The notes under the pieces are model-generated. The model was not told the origin of the DNA. It searched no databases and saw nothing but the letters and a program-made list of their open reading frames with translations. A stretch of 40,411 nt of DNA from assembly GCF_900129055.1 (NCBI RefSeq), contig NZ_FQUZ01000025.1, positions 8,364-48,774 of the forward strand. Reading direction: 5' to 3'. Positions 1 to 7,644 of the stretch are shown piece after piece (positions within the stretch are counted from its first letter, which is position 1; each line of letters opens with the position of its first letter). A program made the translations under genes and the position numbers. The stretch comes from Lampropedia hyalina DSM 16112 (GTDB lineage Bacteria; Pseudomonadota; Gammaproteobacteria; Burkholderiales; Burkholderiaceae_C).

Positions 1-7
1 CACAGCC

Positions 8-635
8 GTTCACTGCCGAATAGGCAGCTTAGAAATCAAGACGTTTTTTGAACACCTTCAACTGGTCGTTCACTGCCGAATAGGCAGCTTAGAAAAGTCA
101 GATCGCTTGTGGGGTCATACGCCATAGGTTCACTGCCGAATAGGCAGCTTAGAAATGAATCACCGTTTCCGCTTCGGCTTGTGAAATGTTCACTGCCGAA
201 TAGGCAGCTTAGAAAAACAATGTGCTGATGGATTATCAGACGACTGCGTTCACTGCCGAATAGGCAGCTTAGAAACAGCATGGCAGCGTCATCTTGGTGA
301 TTGCACTGTTCACTGCCGAATAGGCAGCTTAGAAAAATACGCCGATGGCGAAAGCCCACTGTAAAAAGTTCACTGCCGAATAGGCAGCTTAGAAAATAAA
401 TACGGACGCCTTTGATAAAAGCGGAAGGTTCACTGCCGAATAGGCAGCTTAGAAAATCGTCATAAGATGCGGCTGGCAATGTAATTCGTTCACTGCCGAA
501 TAGGCAGCTTAGAAAGAAGAACAGCCGATGGTATGCGCGTGGGACGTGTTCACTGCCGAATAGGCAGCTTAGAAACTACGGGGAAAAAGCCGCGGTTAAT
601 TCTGCGCGTTCACTGCCGAATAGGCAGCTTAGGAA
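8..635 (+). CRISPR. Type I-F CRISPR array, leader-distal part (11 repeats, 10 complete spacers)
   Basis: Eleven 28-bp repeats start at 8, 68, 128, 188, 248, 308, 368, 428, 488, 548 and 608, an exact 60-bp period with 32-bp spacers. The repeat begins GTTCACTGCCG and ends GGCAGCTTAGAAA, and a 5-bp stem CTGCC/GGCAG encloses GAATA. This is the known subtype I-F repeat form processed by Cas6f (Csy4), and the 3' part would give the 8-nt CTTAGAAA 5' handle of the crRNA. Repeats 1-10 are identical; the eleventh has A to G near its 3' end. Repeat orientation and 3' decay both indicate + strand transcription with the leader to the left, outside the window. Positions 1-7 are the end of another spacer. 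All spacers differ from one another. No cas gene is in the window, so whether the system is complete cannot be told. Confidence 0.97.
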
Positions 636-703
636 TGGTCGCCCCAGATTCCCAGATTTCGAGCAGCTCTTTTTCGTTCACCGCCGAATAGGCAGCAGAA
701 GCT
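636..703 (+). repeat. Decayed terminal CRISPR unit
   Basis: After the eleventh repeat comes a 40-nt segment (636-675) instead of 32, then a degenerate repeat starting at 676. Its first 21 bases match the repeat with one change (T to C at repeat position 7). It then lacks the TT of the 3' end and runs into AGAAGC. Decay at the leader-distal end is usual for CRISPR arrays and marks the true end of this one. The segment GCAGC-AGAA-GCTGC at about 692-705 can also form a small hairpin. Confidence 0.8.
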
Positions 704-756
704 GCAAAGATAAATGAAAGAATCCTCAACAACTTTTACTGCCGTACGGTGGTAAC

Positions 757-1239
757 TCAATGCGCTTCAGCCTCACCCAGTTGCGATTGCATGTAGTTTT
801 CCGGGCCGATTTTCTGGATCAGGGCCAGTTGTGTATCGAGGTAATCGATGCGTTCCTCGGTTTCTTCCAGCAGGCGGCGCAAGGTGTCACGAGAGACGTA
901 GTCGAGCACTTCTTCGCAGGCGATGATGCCGTCGCGCAGGTTTTTCTGCGATTCATATTCCAGTGCCAGATCGCATTCCAGCAGTTCTTCCACGGTTTCG
1001 CCGATGCGCAGTTTGCCCAGGTCTTGCAGGTTGGGCAGGCCGTCGAGGATGAAGACTCGCTCCATCAGGCGGTCGGTGTACTTCATGGCGTGGATGGATG
1101 CCTTGTATTCTTTTTTGCCCAGCTCGGAAAAGCCCCAGTGTTCCAGCATCCGGTAATGCACGAAATACTGGTTGATGGCTGTCAGCTCGATCTTGAGCTG
1201 GGATTGCAGACTCTGCATGACTTTCTTATCGCCGATCAT
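757..1239 (-). CDS. bfr: Bacterioferritin, haem-binding type with a degenerate ferroxidase centre
   Basis: 160-residue ferritin-like four-helix protein that should assemble into the 24-subunit iron-storage shell in the cytoplasm. It aligns without gaps to E. coli Bfr along its whole length (for example INQYF at 22-26, GLPNLQDLGKL at 67-77, DYVSRD at 113-118). Met52, the inter-subunit haem ligand, is present. Of the six di-iron ligands, Glu18 and Glu94 are kept but positions 51, 54, 127 and 130 read Ala, Tyr, Thr and Arg instead of Glu, His, Glu and His. Some bacteria have two Bfr types, one binding haem and one carrying the ferroxidase site; this looks like the haem type, whose partner is not in the window. 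The start is the ATG at 1239, preceded by AAAGGG; the frame stays open far upstream, but that sequence is not ferritin-like. It is probably monocistronic. Confidence 0.93.
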   Translation of the reverse strand: MIGDKKVMQSLQSQLKIELTAINQYFVHYRMLEHWGFSELGKKEYKASIHAMKYTDRLMERVFILDGLPNLQDLGKLRIGETVEELLECDLALEYESQKNLRDGIIACEEVLDYVSRDTLRRLLEETEERIDYLDTQLALIQKIGPENYMQSQLGEAEAH

Positions 1240-1329
1240 GGCATACCCTTTCTGGTGGAGCGACCGCTGGCGTGGGAGCATGTGGCCAATGCCTGTGCCC
1301 TGCCCCCGCCTGTTCTGTGAATGTCTGCC

Positions 1330-1358
1330 ATTGTCGGCGGCCTGTGACGACCGTGCAA
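1330..1358 (-). promoter_or_regulatory. Candidate bfr promoter
   Basis: On the minus strand TTGCAC and GACAAT are separated by exactly 17 bp, about 90 bp upstream of the bfr start, in the otherwise gene-free 1240-1436 interval. No Fur-box-like sequence was recognised here. Sequence-only call. Confidence 0.4.
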
Positions 1359-1436
1359 TGCAAGTCCTCACAGCAGTGGTCTGGTTGCTTTTGATGCTGT
1401 GTGTCGGAATCATTCCTGCTGCCACACTTGCGCAAT

Positions 1437-2309
1437 TCACACAGTGCGCACCATCACATAAATAGGCGCGAAGGCTTCGGCCTGCACGATTTCGATGAGG
1501 TTTTCCTTGCCCAGCTCCAGCAGGGCAACGAACGTGACGACCAGTACCGGAACGCTGTGGCTGGCATCGAAAAGTTTTTCGAATTCCACATAGGGATGGC
1601 CTTGCAGCGTGCGCAAGACCCGGCTCATGTATTCGCGGACACTGAGCTTTTCGCGCGTGATGGTGTGGTGCGCCAGCAGCTTGCTGCGCCGCACGATGGC
1701 CTGCCAGGCGCGTTGCAGGGCTTCGGGCGTGACGGTGGGCAGTGCCACCGGGGCTTCGTGGGTGGGCACATGGGCACTGGCACACCAGAAGTCCCGTCCC
1801 TGCTGTGGCAAGACGGCCAGTTGCTGGGCGGCCTGCTTGGTTTTTTCGTATTCCAGCAGCCGCCGCACCAGTTGTGCGCGCGGGTCTTCGGCCTCTTCCT
1901 CATTGACCACAGGCGGGCGTGGCAGCAGCATGCGCGATTTGATTTCGATCAGCATGGCTGCCATCAGCAGGTAATCGGCGGCCAGTTCGAGGTTGTGGCT
2001 GCGGATTTCCTGCACATAGTCCATGTATTGCCGCGTCAGCGGCTCCATCGGAATGTCGAGGATGTTGAAGTTCTGCCGACGGATCAGGTACAGCAGCAGA
2101 TCCAGTGGGCCTTCGAATGCCTCCAGGAAAATTTCCAGCGCGTCGGGCGGGATGTAGAGATCGGCGGGCAGTTCAAACAGCGGCTCGCCATAGAGCCGGG
2201 CGAAAGCGGTGACAGCGGTTGCGTCGTCGGTGTTGGCATGCGCGGTGCCGGATGCCACTTCTTCTGGCTTTGCCTCCGGCACGGTATCAGCAGGGGAAGC
2301 GGTGCTCAC
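1437..2309 (-). CDS. scpA: Segregation and condensation protein A
   Basis: 290-residue kleisin subunit of the Smc-ScpA-ScpB condensin, which bridges Smc heads and helps chromosome organisation and segregation in the cytoplasm. The family signature FEGPLDLLLYLI starts near residue 65, followed by the helical segment with LLMAAMLIEIKSRMLLP and the C-terminal winged-helix part near FVALLELGKENLI. About 55 residues before the signature are low in conservation and rich in Ala, Glu and Thr, longer than in many homologues. The start is GTG at 2309, six bases after the stop of the upstream DUF3460 gene, so the two genes are almost certainly cotranscribed. scpB is not in the window. Confidence 0.95.
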   Translation of the reverse strand: MSTASPADTVPEAKPEEVASGTAHANTDDATAVTAFARLYGEPLFELPADLYIPPDALEIFLEAFEGPLDLLLYLIRRQNFNILDIPMEPLTRQYMDYVQEIRSHNLELAADYLLMAAMLIEIKSRMLLPRPPVVNEEEAEDPRAQLVRRLLEYEKTKQAAQQLAVLPQQGRDFWCASAHVPTHEAPVALPTVTPEALQRAWQAIVRRSKLLAHHTITREKLSVREYMSRVLRTLQGHPYVEFEKLFDASHSVPVLVVTFVALLELGKENLIEIVQAEAFAPIYVMVRTV

Positions 2310-2315
2310 CCGGCA

Positions 2316-2534
2316 TCATTCGGCGGTTTCGCCTGCGTTGGTCTGGTAGACATACGGCTTTTGGGATACTTTGCCAGCGCGGTACTCCTGCCAGAGCTGG
2401 CGATCCACACTTTTGTCCCAGAGCAGGCCGCGCCCGGCGACTTGCTGTTCGTCCAGATGCGGTTTTTGCTCCTTGAGCTGGTCGATGAACTGGGTGGCTT
2501 CGGAACGGTAGTGGGGGCGTGCGAAGAAGGACAT
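2316..2534 (-). CDS. DUF3460 family protein
   Basis: 72-residue cytoplasmic protein with no signal peptide or membrane segment. It has the layout of the small betaproteobacterial DUF3460 family: an N-terminal SEATQFIDQLKEQ helix, then GRGLLWDK near residues 34-41 and a short polar C-terminus. Function is unknown in the family. The start at ATG 2534 is preceded by GAGG at suitable distance; the open frame extends upstream but the extra residues are not family-like. It lies six bases upstream of scpA, an arrangement I recall from other Burkholderiales, which suggests a shared transcript. Confidence 0.85.
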   Translation of the reverse strand: MSFFARPHYRSEATQFIDQLKEQKPHLDEQQVAGRGLLWDKSVDRQLWQEYRAGKVSQKPYVYQTNAGETAE

Positions 2535-2627
2535 GTCAAAGCCTCGTCTGGGGTGTGGTTTCATGTGGGGATAGATGGCTGATTTTACCGGCAGTTTTCC
2601 TCCCTGCTGCACACTCGCACCACACGC

Positions 2628-2655
2628 CCAAAACAAAACCGGCACAAGGCCGGTT
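2628..2655 (-). terminator. Rho-independent terminator of aceA
   Basis: AACCGGC (2637-2643) and GCCGGTT (2649-2655) pair perfectly around a 5-nt loop. Read on the minus strand the stem is followed by TTTTGTTTTG. It lies about 70 bases past the aceA stop codon and before the DUF3460 gene. Confidence 0.8.
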
Positions 2656-2722
2656 CTGTGGACACAATCACTTTACCCCCAAGGCTGCGCCAGCGCAGTC
2701 CTGGGTGAGTGATGGTCGTTTG

Positions 2723-4042
2723 TCAGTGGAACTGCTCTTCTTCGGTGGAGCCGGTCAGGGCCTTCACGCTGGAGGAGCCTCCCTGGATGACGGTGGTCAC
2801 GTCGTCGAAGTAGCCTGCGCCGACTTCCTGCTGGTGCGACACGAACGTGTAGCCTTGTTCGCGAGCTGCGAATTCAGGCTCCTGCACCTGTTCCACGTAG
2901 TGCTTCATGCCTTCGCCACGGGCATAGGCGTGGGCGAACTGGAAGGTGTTGTACCAATTGACGTGGATACCGGCCAGCGTGATGAACTGGTACTTGTAGC
3001 CCAGTGCCGACAGGTCTTCCTGGAAGGAAGCAATCTGGCTGTCGTTGAGGTTCTTCTTCCAGTTGAAAGAAGGTGAGCAGTTGTAGGACAGCAGCTTGCC
3101 GGGGTTGGCGGCCAGCACGGCCTGGGCAAATTCACGGGCAAAGCCGATGTCAGGCACGCCGGTTTCGCACCACACCAGATCGGCGTAGGGAGCGTAGGCC
3201 ACGCCACGGCTGATGGCTTGCTCCAGACCGTTCTTGACGCGGTAGAAACCTTCCTGGGTGCGTTCGCCGGTCAGGAATGGCTTGTCGTTGGCATCGTAGT
3301 CGGAGGTGATGAGGTTGGCGGCTTCTGCGTCGGTACGGGCCAGCACGATGGTGGGCACGCCCATCACGTCGGCGGCAAAGCGGGCGGCAACCAGTTTCTC
3401 GATGGCTTCCTGGGTCGGAACCAGCACCTTGCCACCCATGTGGCCGCACTTCTTGACGGCAGCGAGCTGGTCTTCAAAGTGGACGCCAGCAGCACCAGCG
3501 ACGATCATGTTCTTCATCAGTTCGAAGGCGTTGAGCACGCCGCCGAAACCGGCTTCTGCATCGGCCACGATGGGCAGGAAGTAGTCGATGAAGCCTTCAT
3601 CGCCAGGGCCAATGCCACGGCCCCACTGGATTTCATCGGCGCGCTTGAAGGTGTTGTTGATGCGGCGCACCATGGTAGGGACGGAGTCGTAGGCGTACAG
3701 CGACTGGTCGGGGTACATGGTTTCGGACGTGTTGCCGTCAGCGGCCACTTGCCAGCCCGACAGGTACACGGCTTCCAGACCGGCCTTGGCCTGCTGCATG
3801 GCCTGACCGGCGGTGATGGCACCGAATGCGTTCACATAGCCTTTCTTGGCTCCGCCATTGACACGCTCCCAGAGCTTTTCGGCACCTTGCTTGGCCAGGG
3901 TGTACTCGATTTGCTGGCTGCCGCGCAGACGCACCACATCGGCTGCGGAATAGGCGCGCTTGACGCTTTTCCAGCGGGGGCTTTCGGCCCATTCCTTTTC
4001 CAGGGCAGCGATCTGTTGTTCGCGGGTCAGTTGGTTGGACAT
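2723..4042 (-). CDS. aceA: Isocitrate lyase
   Basis: 439-residue cytoplasmic glyoxylate-shunt enzyme that cleaves isocitrate to succinate and glyoxylate, allowing growth on acetate and fatty acids. The catalytic loop KKCGHMGGK is at residues 197-205 with the active-site Cys at 199. Other family landmarks are GWQVAADGN, the Mg-binding region with [18 protein letters not shown] near 151-168, and [10 protein letters not shown]. Length fits the E. coli-type enzyme (about 434). The start ATG at 4042 has GAGGAGT upstream. Malate synthase is not adjacent. A palindromic operator lies about 80 bp upstream and a terminator follows, so it is probably a single-gene unit under its own regulator. Confidence 0.98.
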   Translation of the reverse strand: MSNQLTREQQIAALEKEWAESPRWKSVKRAYSAADVVRLRGSQQIEYTLAKQGAEKLWERVNGGAKKGYVNAFGAITAGQAMQQAKAGLEAVYLSGWQVAADGNTSETMYPDQSLYAYDSVPTMVRRINNTFKRADEIQWGRGIGPGDEGFIDYFLPIVADAEAGFGGVLNAFELMKNMIVAGAAGVHFEDQLAAVKKCGHMGGKVLVPTQEAIEKLVAARFAADVMGVPTIVLARTDAEAANLITSDYDANDKPFLTGERTQEGFYRVKNGLEQAISRGVAYAPYADLVWCETGVPDIGFAREFAQAVLAANPGKLLSYNCSPSFNWKKNLNDSQIASFQEDLSALGYKYQFITLAGIHVNWYNTFQFAHAYARGEGMKHYVEQVQEPEFAAREQGYTFVSHQQEVGAGYFDDVTTVIQGGSSSVKALTGSTEEEQFH

Positions 4043-4110
4043 GTGTGACTCCTCAAGGGCAAATGAAAAAACGAAGATGAAGGGAACGGTTTGAATTCTA
4101 CCGATACCTT

Positions 4111-4140
4111 ACATCTTATGTCTTATATAAGACTTATTTT
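4111..4140 (-). promoter_or_regulatory. Palindromic operator in the aceA upstream region
   Basis: GTCTTATATAAGAC at 4120-4133 is a perfect 14-bp palindrome. It is flanked by CTTAT on the left and TTAT on the right, giving overlapping CTTAT/ATAAG half-sites. It sits about 80 bp upstream of the aceA start in a stretch far richer in A and T than its surroundings (about 4090-4260). TCTTATATAAGA-type palindromes are, as I recall, bound by GntR-family regulators of central carbon genes in betaproteobacteria; assignment to such a regulator is inference. The AT-rich sequence beside it should hold the promoter, but I could not fix -35 and -10 boxes. Confidence 0.6.
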
Positions 4141-4300
4141 TATATGATTAAAAATCAAACACTTACCAAAATTTTTCTTAATGTGGATGAGATTTGTGTT
4201 CAATGAAATGCCGATGCTGCATCGCAATAAGGAAATTCCCATTTGGCGAACTTTTTCTCGCAATATGAAATTTTTGACGCAAATTGGCAAGCAAGCGCGT

Positions 4301-6052
4301 TCAGCGCACAGGCATAAGACGGCGGGGGTCGTTGCTGGCCAGAACCTCCTGTGCCCAGGTTTGCAGGGCACGGGTATCGGCACACAGCACCTGCTCCTTG
4401 ACTGCAAGGATTTGCGCCGGATGGGACGAGAAAATACGCAGTCCCATGCCCAGCAGCAAATGGGTGATGGCCGGCTCGCCTGCCATCTCGCCACAGACGC
4501 TGACTTTCTTGCCGCGCTGGCGACAGCGGTCGATGACATGGGCAATCAGGCGCAGCACCGCCGGATGCAGCGCGTCAAACAGATGCGCGACGCTTTCATC
4601 GGCGCGGTCGATGGCGAGGGTGTACTGTGTCAGGTCGTTGGTGCCGATGGAGACGAAGTCGAACACGTCCAGGAACTGATCGATCATCAGGGCTGCCGCT
4701 GGCACTTCGATCATGGCTCCCAATTGAATGGGGCCAAAGGCCACACCGGTATCGCGCAGTTCCTGCCGAGCCTGTTCCAGTTGGGCCAGCACCTGTTCAA
4801 TCTCGGCCTGCTGCGCCAGCATGGGGATGAGGATGTTCACCGGCCCGTGGCAGGCAGCACGCAACAGCGCGCGCAATTGGGCGCGGAACATGACCGGTTC
4901 GGCCAATGACCAGCGAATGGCCCGCAAACCCAGTGCCGAAGGTTGCAACGCGCCCTGGCGGCCCTTGCCCAGAGGCTTGTCTGCGCCAATGTCCACGGTG
5001 CGAATGGTCACGGGCAAGCCCCCCATTCCTTCCACCGCCTGCCGGTACGCCTGGTACTGTTCTTCTTCATCGGGCAAGTCGCCCGTGCGCCCCATGAACA
5101 GGAATTCGCTGCGAAACAGGCCAATGCCATCGGCTCCATGCTCCAGTGCCGCCACCGTGTCGGTGGGCAGTTCGATGTTGGCCTGCAAGCTGATTTTTTC
5201 GCCATCGCGTGTGACGGCAGGGGTGTGCTGCAACTGCGACTGACGTTCGCGCACTTGCTGCTCGTGCTGTTGCTGCTGGCGATAGCTGGCCAGTTCGGCT
5301 GCGTCGGGTGCGACGATGACGCGCCCAGTGCCCGCCTCCACCACCAGCCAGTCATCCGCCCTAATAGACTCAATCGCCTTGCGCGCACCCACCACGGCAG
5401 GGATGTCCATGCTGCGTGCCACGATGGCGGTATGCGACGTGGAGCCGCCCACCTCGGTGACAAATCCGGCAAATGTGCCGTGGCGAAAATGCAGCATGTC
5501 CGCCGGTGCCAGATCGTGTGCCACCACAATCAACGGTGTTTCGTCCCTGGCAGCACCAGTGGCATCGGGAACCGCAGGCTTGGCTGCGTCCTTGGATGAC
5601 GGACTGCTCTGCTTCATGAAACGCAACACCCGGCCCATCAACTGCGCCAGATCGGCCTTGCGTTCGCGCAGATAGGGGTCGTCCATGCGGTCGAACTCCT
5701 GCACCAGCGTTTCGTAGTGCTTGACCAATGCCCATTCGGCGTTGTAGTGGCGTTGCACAATCCAGCCCTGCACGGACTGCTTCAGTGTCTCGTCCTGCAA
5801 CAGCATCAGATGCACGTCGAGCAAGGCCAGCAGTTCGGCAGAGGCCGGCTCTGCCGCCGGAAGGCTGGCCTGCACGGCCTGCAACTCACCAACGGCCTGA
5901 TTCAACCCCTGTTGCAGGCGTTCGATTTCCTGGGGAATCAGTGGCGGCACGATCAGATAACGCTTCACATCCAGATTGTCGGCCCCAAACAGAACGGCGC
6001 GACCAATGGCAATGCCGCGCGAGACGGCAATGCCCTGAATCATCTTCTTCAA
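4301..6052 (-). CDS. ptsI: PTS enzyme I (phosphoenolpyruvate-protein phosphotransferase)
   Basis: Cytoplasmic enzyme that takes phosphate from phosphoenolpyruvate and passes it to HPr. The N-terminal HPr-binding and phospho-His domain contains GGSTSHTAIVAR with the active His near residue 207. The C-terminal PEP-binding barrel shows GLFRSEFLFM, TVDIGADKPL, GTNDLTQYTLA and the catalytic-Cys loop VCGEMAGEP. A segment of about 25 residues near 150-175, rich in Ser, Lys, Ala and Pro, looks like an insertion or linker. The start is uncertain: AAGGAG lies six bases before a TTG at 6052 but 15 before the ATG at 6043, so I prefer the TTG. It is last in the EIIA-HPr-EI cluster. Confidence 0.96.
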   Translation of the reverse strand: MKKMIQGIAVSRGIAIGRAVLFGADNLDVKRYLIVPPLIPQEIERLQQGLNQAVGELQAVQASLPAAEPASAELLALLDVHLMLLQDETLKQSVQGWIVQRHYNAEWALVKHYETLVQEFDRMDDPYLRERKADLAQLMGRVLRFMKQSSPSSKDAAKPAVPDATGAARDETPLIVVAHDLAPADMLHFRHGTFAGFVTEVGGSTSHTAIVARSMDIPAVVGARKAIESIRADDWLVVEAGTGRVIVAPDAAELASYRQQQQHEQQVRERQSQLQHTPAVTRDGEKISLQANIELPTDTVAALEHGADGIGLFRSEFLFMGRTGDLPDEEEQYQAYRQAVEGMGGLPVTIRTVDIGADKPLGKGRQGALQPSALGLRAIRWSLAEPVMFRAQLRALLRAACHGPVNILIPMLAQQAEIEQVLAQLEQARQELRDTGVAFGPIQLGAMIEVPAAALMIDQFLDVFDFVSIGTNDLTQYTLAIDRADESVAHLFDALHPAVLRLIAHVIDRCRQRGKKVSVCGEMAGEPAITHLLLGMGLRIFSSHPAQILAVKEQVLCADTRALQTWAQEVLASNDPRRLMPVR

Positions 6053-6128
6053 GTGGCTCTCCTTGAGCGGCTGCAAGCACGGCATGACGGGCCATGCGGT
6101 ACGGTATGCGGGAGTGAGTCAGTGGGCC

Positions 6129-6398
6129 TCACTCACCTTCGCCAAAGCGGTCGGCAATCAATGCCAGCAAGGCATCCATGGCCTGCTGCTCCTGATCGCC
6201 ATCGGTCTCCAGTTCCACCTCCGAGCCAATCCCGGCGGCCAGCATCATCACACCCATGATGCTCTTGGCATTGATGCGCCTGCCATTGCGGCTCATCCAG
6301 ACCTGGCAGGGGAAACTGCCTGCCAGTTTGGTCAGCTTGGCCGAGGCACGCGCGTGAAGACCGAGTTTATTGATGATGGTGGTTTTGCTGCGGATCAT
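6129..6398 (-). CDS. ptsH: Phosphocarrier protein HPr
   Basis: 89-residue soluble carrier that accepts phosphate from enzyme I on His15, seen in GLHARASAKL, and passes it to EIIA. Ser46, in KSIMGVMML, is also present, the position modified by HPr kinase/phosphatase in organisms that have it. Start at ATG 6398 gives the standard N-terminus. It overlaps the end of the EIIA gene by 32 bases and precedes ptsI by about 76 bases, so translation with EIIA is probably coupled. Confidence 0.97.
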   Translation of the reverse strand: MIRSKTTIINKLGLHARASAKLTKLAGSFPCQVWMSRNGRRINAKSIMGVMMLAAGIGSEVELETDGDQEQQAMDALLALIADRFGEGE

Positions 6399-6867
6399 GG
6401 GAATGGTGTTGTTGGAATTGGGTGGCCTGAACGGAAGTCTCCGGCAGTGCCAGAACCCCATTGACCCCGCCGGACACGGCCCGCTCCACCCAGTCGGCCA
6501 GTGGCTCGTGGCGATAGCTGATGGCCCGCACCAGCATGGGCAGATTGACCCCGGCGATCACCCGGACGGCGGATACCCCTGCCAGGCTCAGGGCGGCCAG
6601 TCGGTGCGCCACATTCGAGGGCGTGGCCCCGAACAGATCGGTCAGGACGAGCAACGGTGCGGCATGACCAACGCAAGCGGCTTCACCAACAGGCAGTCGC
6701 GCCAGTTGCTGCAAGGCACGATCCAGGGACTCCTGCGGATGCTCATCGGCCTGTACATCCAGCGCGGCAACATACTGGCCACAGTCAGGAAATACATGCA
6801 AGGCGCATTGCAGCAACGCACTGGCCAGCGGACTGTGCGCCACAATCAAAATCCGGGAGTCATTCAT
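6367..6867 (-). CDS. PTS EIIA component, mannose (ManX/EIIA-Man) type
   Basis: 166-residue cytoplasmic protein of the mannose-type IIA fold. The phosphorylatable His is His11 in ILIVAHSPLA, and DLFGATPSNVA and VIAGVNLPMLV are family motifs. The C-terminus is drawn out and rich in Gln and His. No EIIB, EIIC or EIID gene is present, so sugar uptake by this set is unlikely. In related betaproteobacteria the EIIA-HPr-EI trio acts as a regulatory phosphorelay, for example in carbon storage; that role is inferred here. The start ATG 6867 is preferred over an upstream GTG at 6903 by homology. Confidence 0.92.
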   Translation of the reverse strand: MNDSRILIVAHSPLASALLQCALHVFPDCGQYVAALDVQADEHPQESLDRALQQLARLPVGEAACVGHAAPLLVLTDLFGATPSNVAHRLAALSLAGVSAVRVIAGVNLPMLVRAISYRHEPLADWVERAVSGGVNGVLALPETSVQATQFQQHHSHDPQQNHHHQ

Positions 6868-7011
6868 GACCTGTATTATCTTCCACCCTGTTCCGCCGGC
6901 CACGCAGCGGGAGCAGGAATTGCCCTGATTCGCTGATGTTTATCAGGGCCTAAACAACCAGCTTCCCGGAATTATGACAAGCAGGCCCGCAAGGTTTGGG
7001 GCATACTGGCA

Positions 7012-7040
7012 TTGGCCTTGCGGGTCACACTCCTTACAAT
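7012..7040 (+). promoter_or_regulatory. Candidate promoter of the TlpA-like gene
   Basis: TTGGCC (7012-7017) and TACAAT (7035-7040) are 17 bp apart and lie about 45 bp before the chosen start at 7084. It supports the 7084 start over an earlier in-frame ATG at 7039, which would overlap the -10 box. It lies in the divergent gap (6868-7083) between the PTS cluster and the thioredoxin-like gene. Confidence 0.5.
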
Positions 7041-7083
7041 GGTTTTCTGTACCGGGAGTGCGGCTCCGGCCCACGCTGCTGAC

Positions 7084-7596
7084 ATGACCCATCTTCTGAA
7101 AAAAAACCTGCTTTCCCTGATCTTGCTGGTTCTGCTGGCCACGGCCCTGTGGCTGGTGTTGCGCCCCACTGCCGTGGCGGCTCCTGCCTCGGCATTCCTG
7201 CTGCTGGATGGCAGCGTGCGGCATACCCATGATTTTCAGGGGAAGGTGACACTGGTGAACTTCTGGGCCACCAGTTGCACGAGTTGCGTGGCAGAGATGC
7301 CGGCCCTGGCGGCCACGCACGAGAAATTCAAAAGCCGGGGCTACGATACCGTGGCCGTGGCCATGTCCTACGACCGGCCCGAATATGTACAGCATTTTGC
7401 CCAAAGTCGGCAACTGCCTTTTGATGTGGCATTCGACCGGGATGGTTCGATTGCCCGCGACTGGGCCGATGTCCGTGCCACCCCCACCAGTTTTCTGCTC
7501 GACCCCGAGGGCCGCATCGTGCGGCGTTATGTGGGGCCACCAGACATGGCGCGGCTGCATGCCAGCATCGAGAAACTGCTGCCATCTCCAGACTGA
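7084..7596 (+). CDS. TlpA/ResA-like membrane-anchored thioredoxin
   Basis: 170-residue protein with one N-terminal membrane segment (about 9-26, LLSLILLVLLATALWLVL) and a periplasmic thioredoxin-fold domain. The redox motif is WATSCTSC with Cys65 and Cys68, and the cis-proline region reads RATPTSFL. Such proteins reduce or exchange disulfides of secreted proteins or apocytochromes; the partner is not visible. Its C-terminus, with GRIVRRYVGPPDMARL, is typical of the TlpA group. An in-frame upstream extension exists but no ribosome site supports it. Confidence 0.9.
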   Translation: MTHLLKKNLLSLILLVLLATALWLVLRPTAVAAPASAFLLLDGSVRHTHDFQGKVTLVNFWATSCTSCVAEMPALAATHEKFKSRGYDTVAVAMSYDRPEYVQHFAQSRQLPFDVAFDRDGSIARDWADVRATPTSFLLDPEGRIVRRYVGPPDMARLHASIEKLLPSPD

Positions 7597-7644
7597 CCCC
7601 ACCCTTTTTTCTGCATTCACCCACCACCGCCGCAAGGCCTAGAC

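Noticed and set aside
36-479. Minus-strand open frame of 147 codons with repeated FLSCLFGSE
   Set aside because: It runs through the CRISPR array; the repeated peptide is the translated repeat, because the 60-bp unit is divisible by three.
692-705. GCAGC-AGAA-GCTGC hairpin as a terminator after the CRISPR array
   Set aside because: Five-bp stem without a T-run; too weak to call.
734-761. Possible further decayed CRISPR repeat (contains ACTGCCGTAC, about 58 bp after the last one)
   Set aside because: Only the first half is repeat-like and it overlaps the bfr stop codon; chance similarity is possible.
1240-1785. N-terminal extension of the bacterioferritin frame
   Set aside because: The extra 182 residues are Arg/His/Pro-rich, overlap scpA, and ferritin homology starts at the ATG at 1239 with its own ribosome site.
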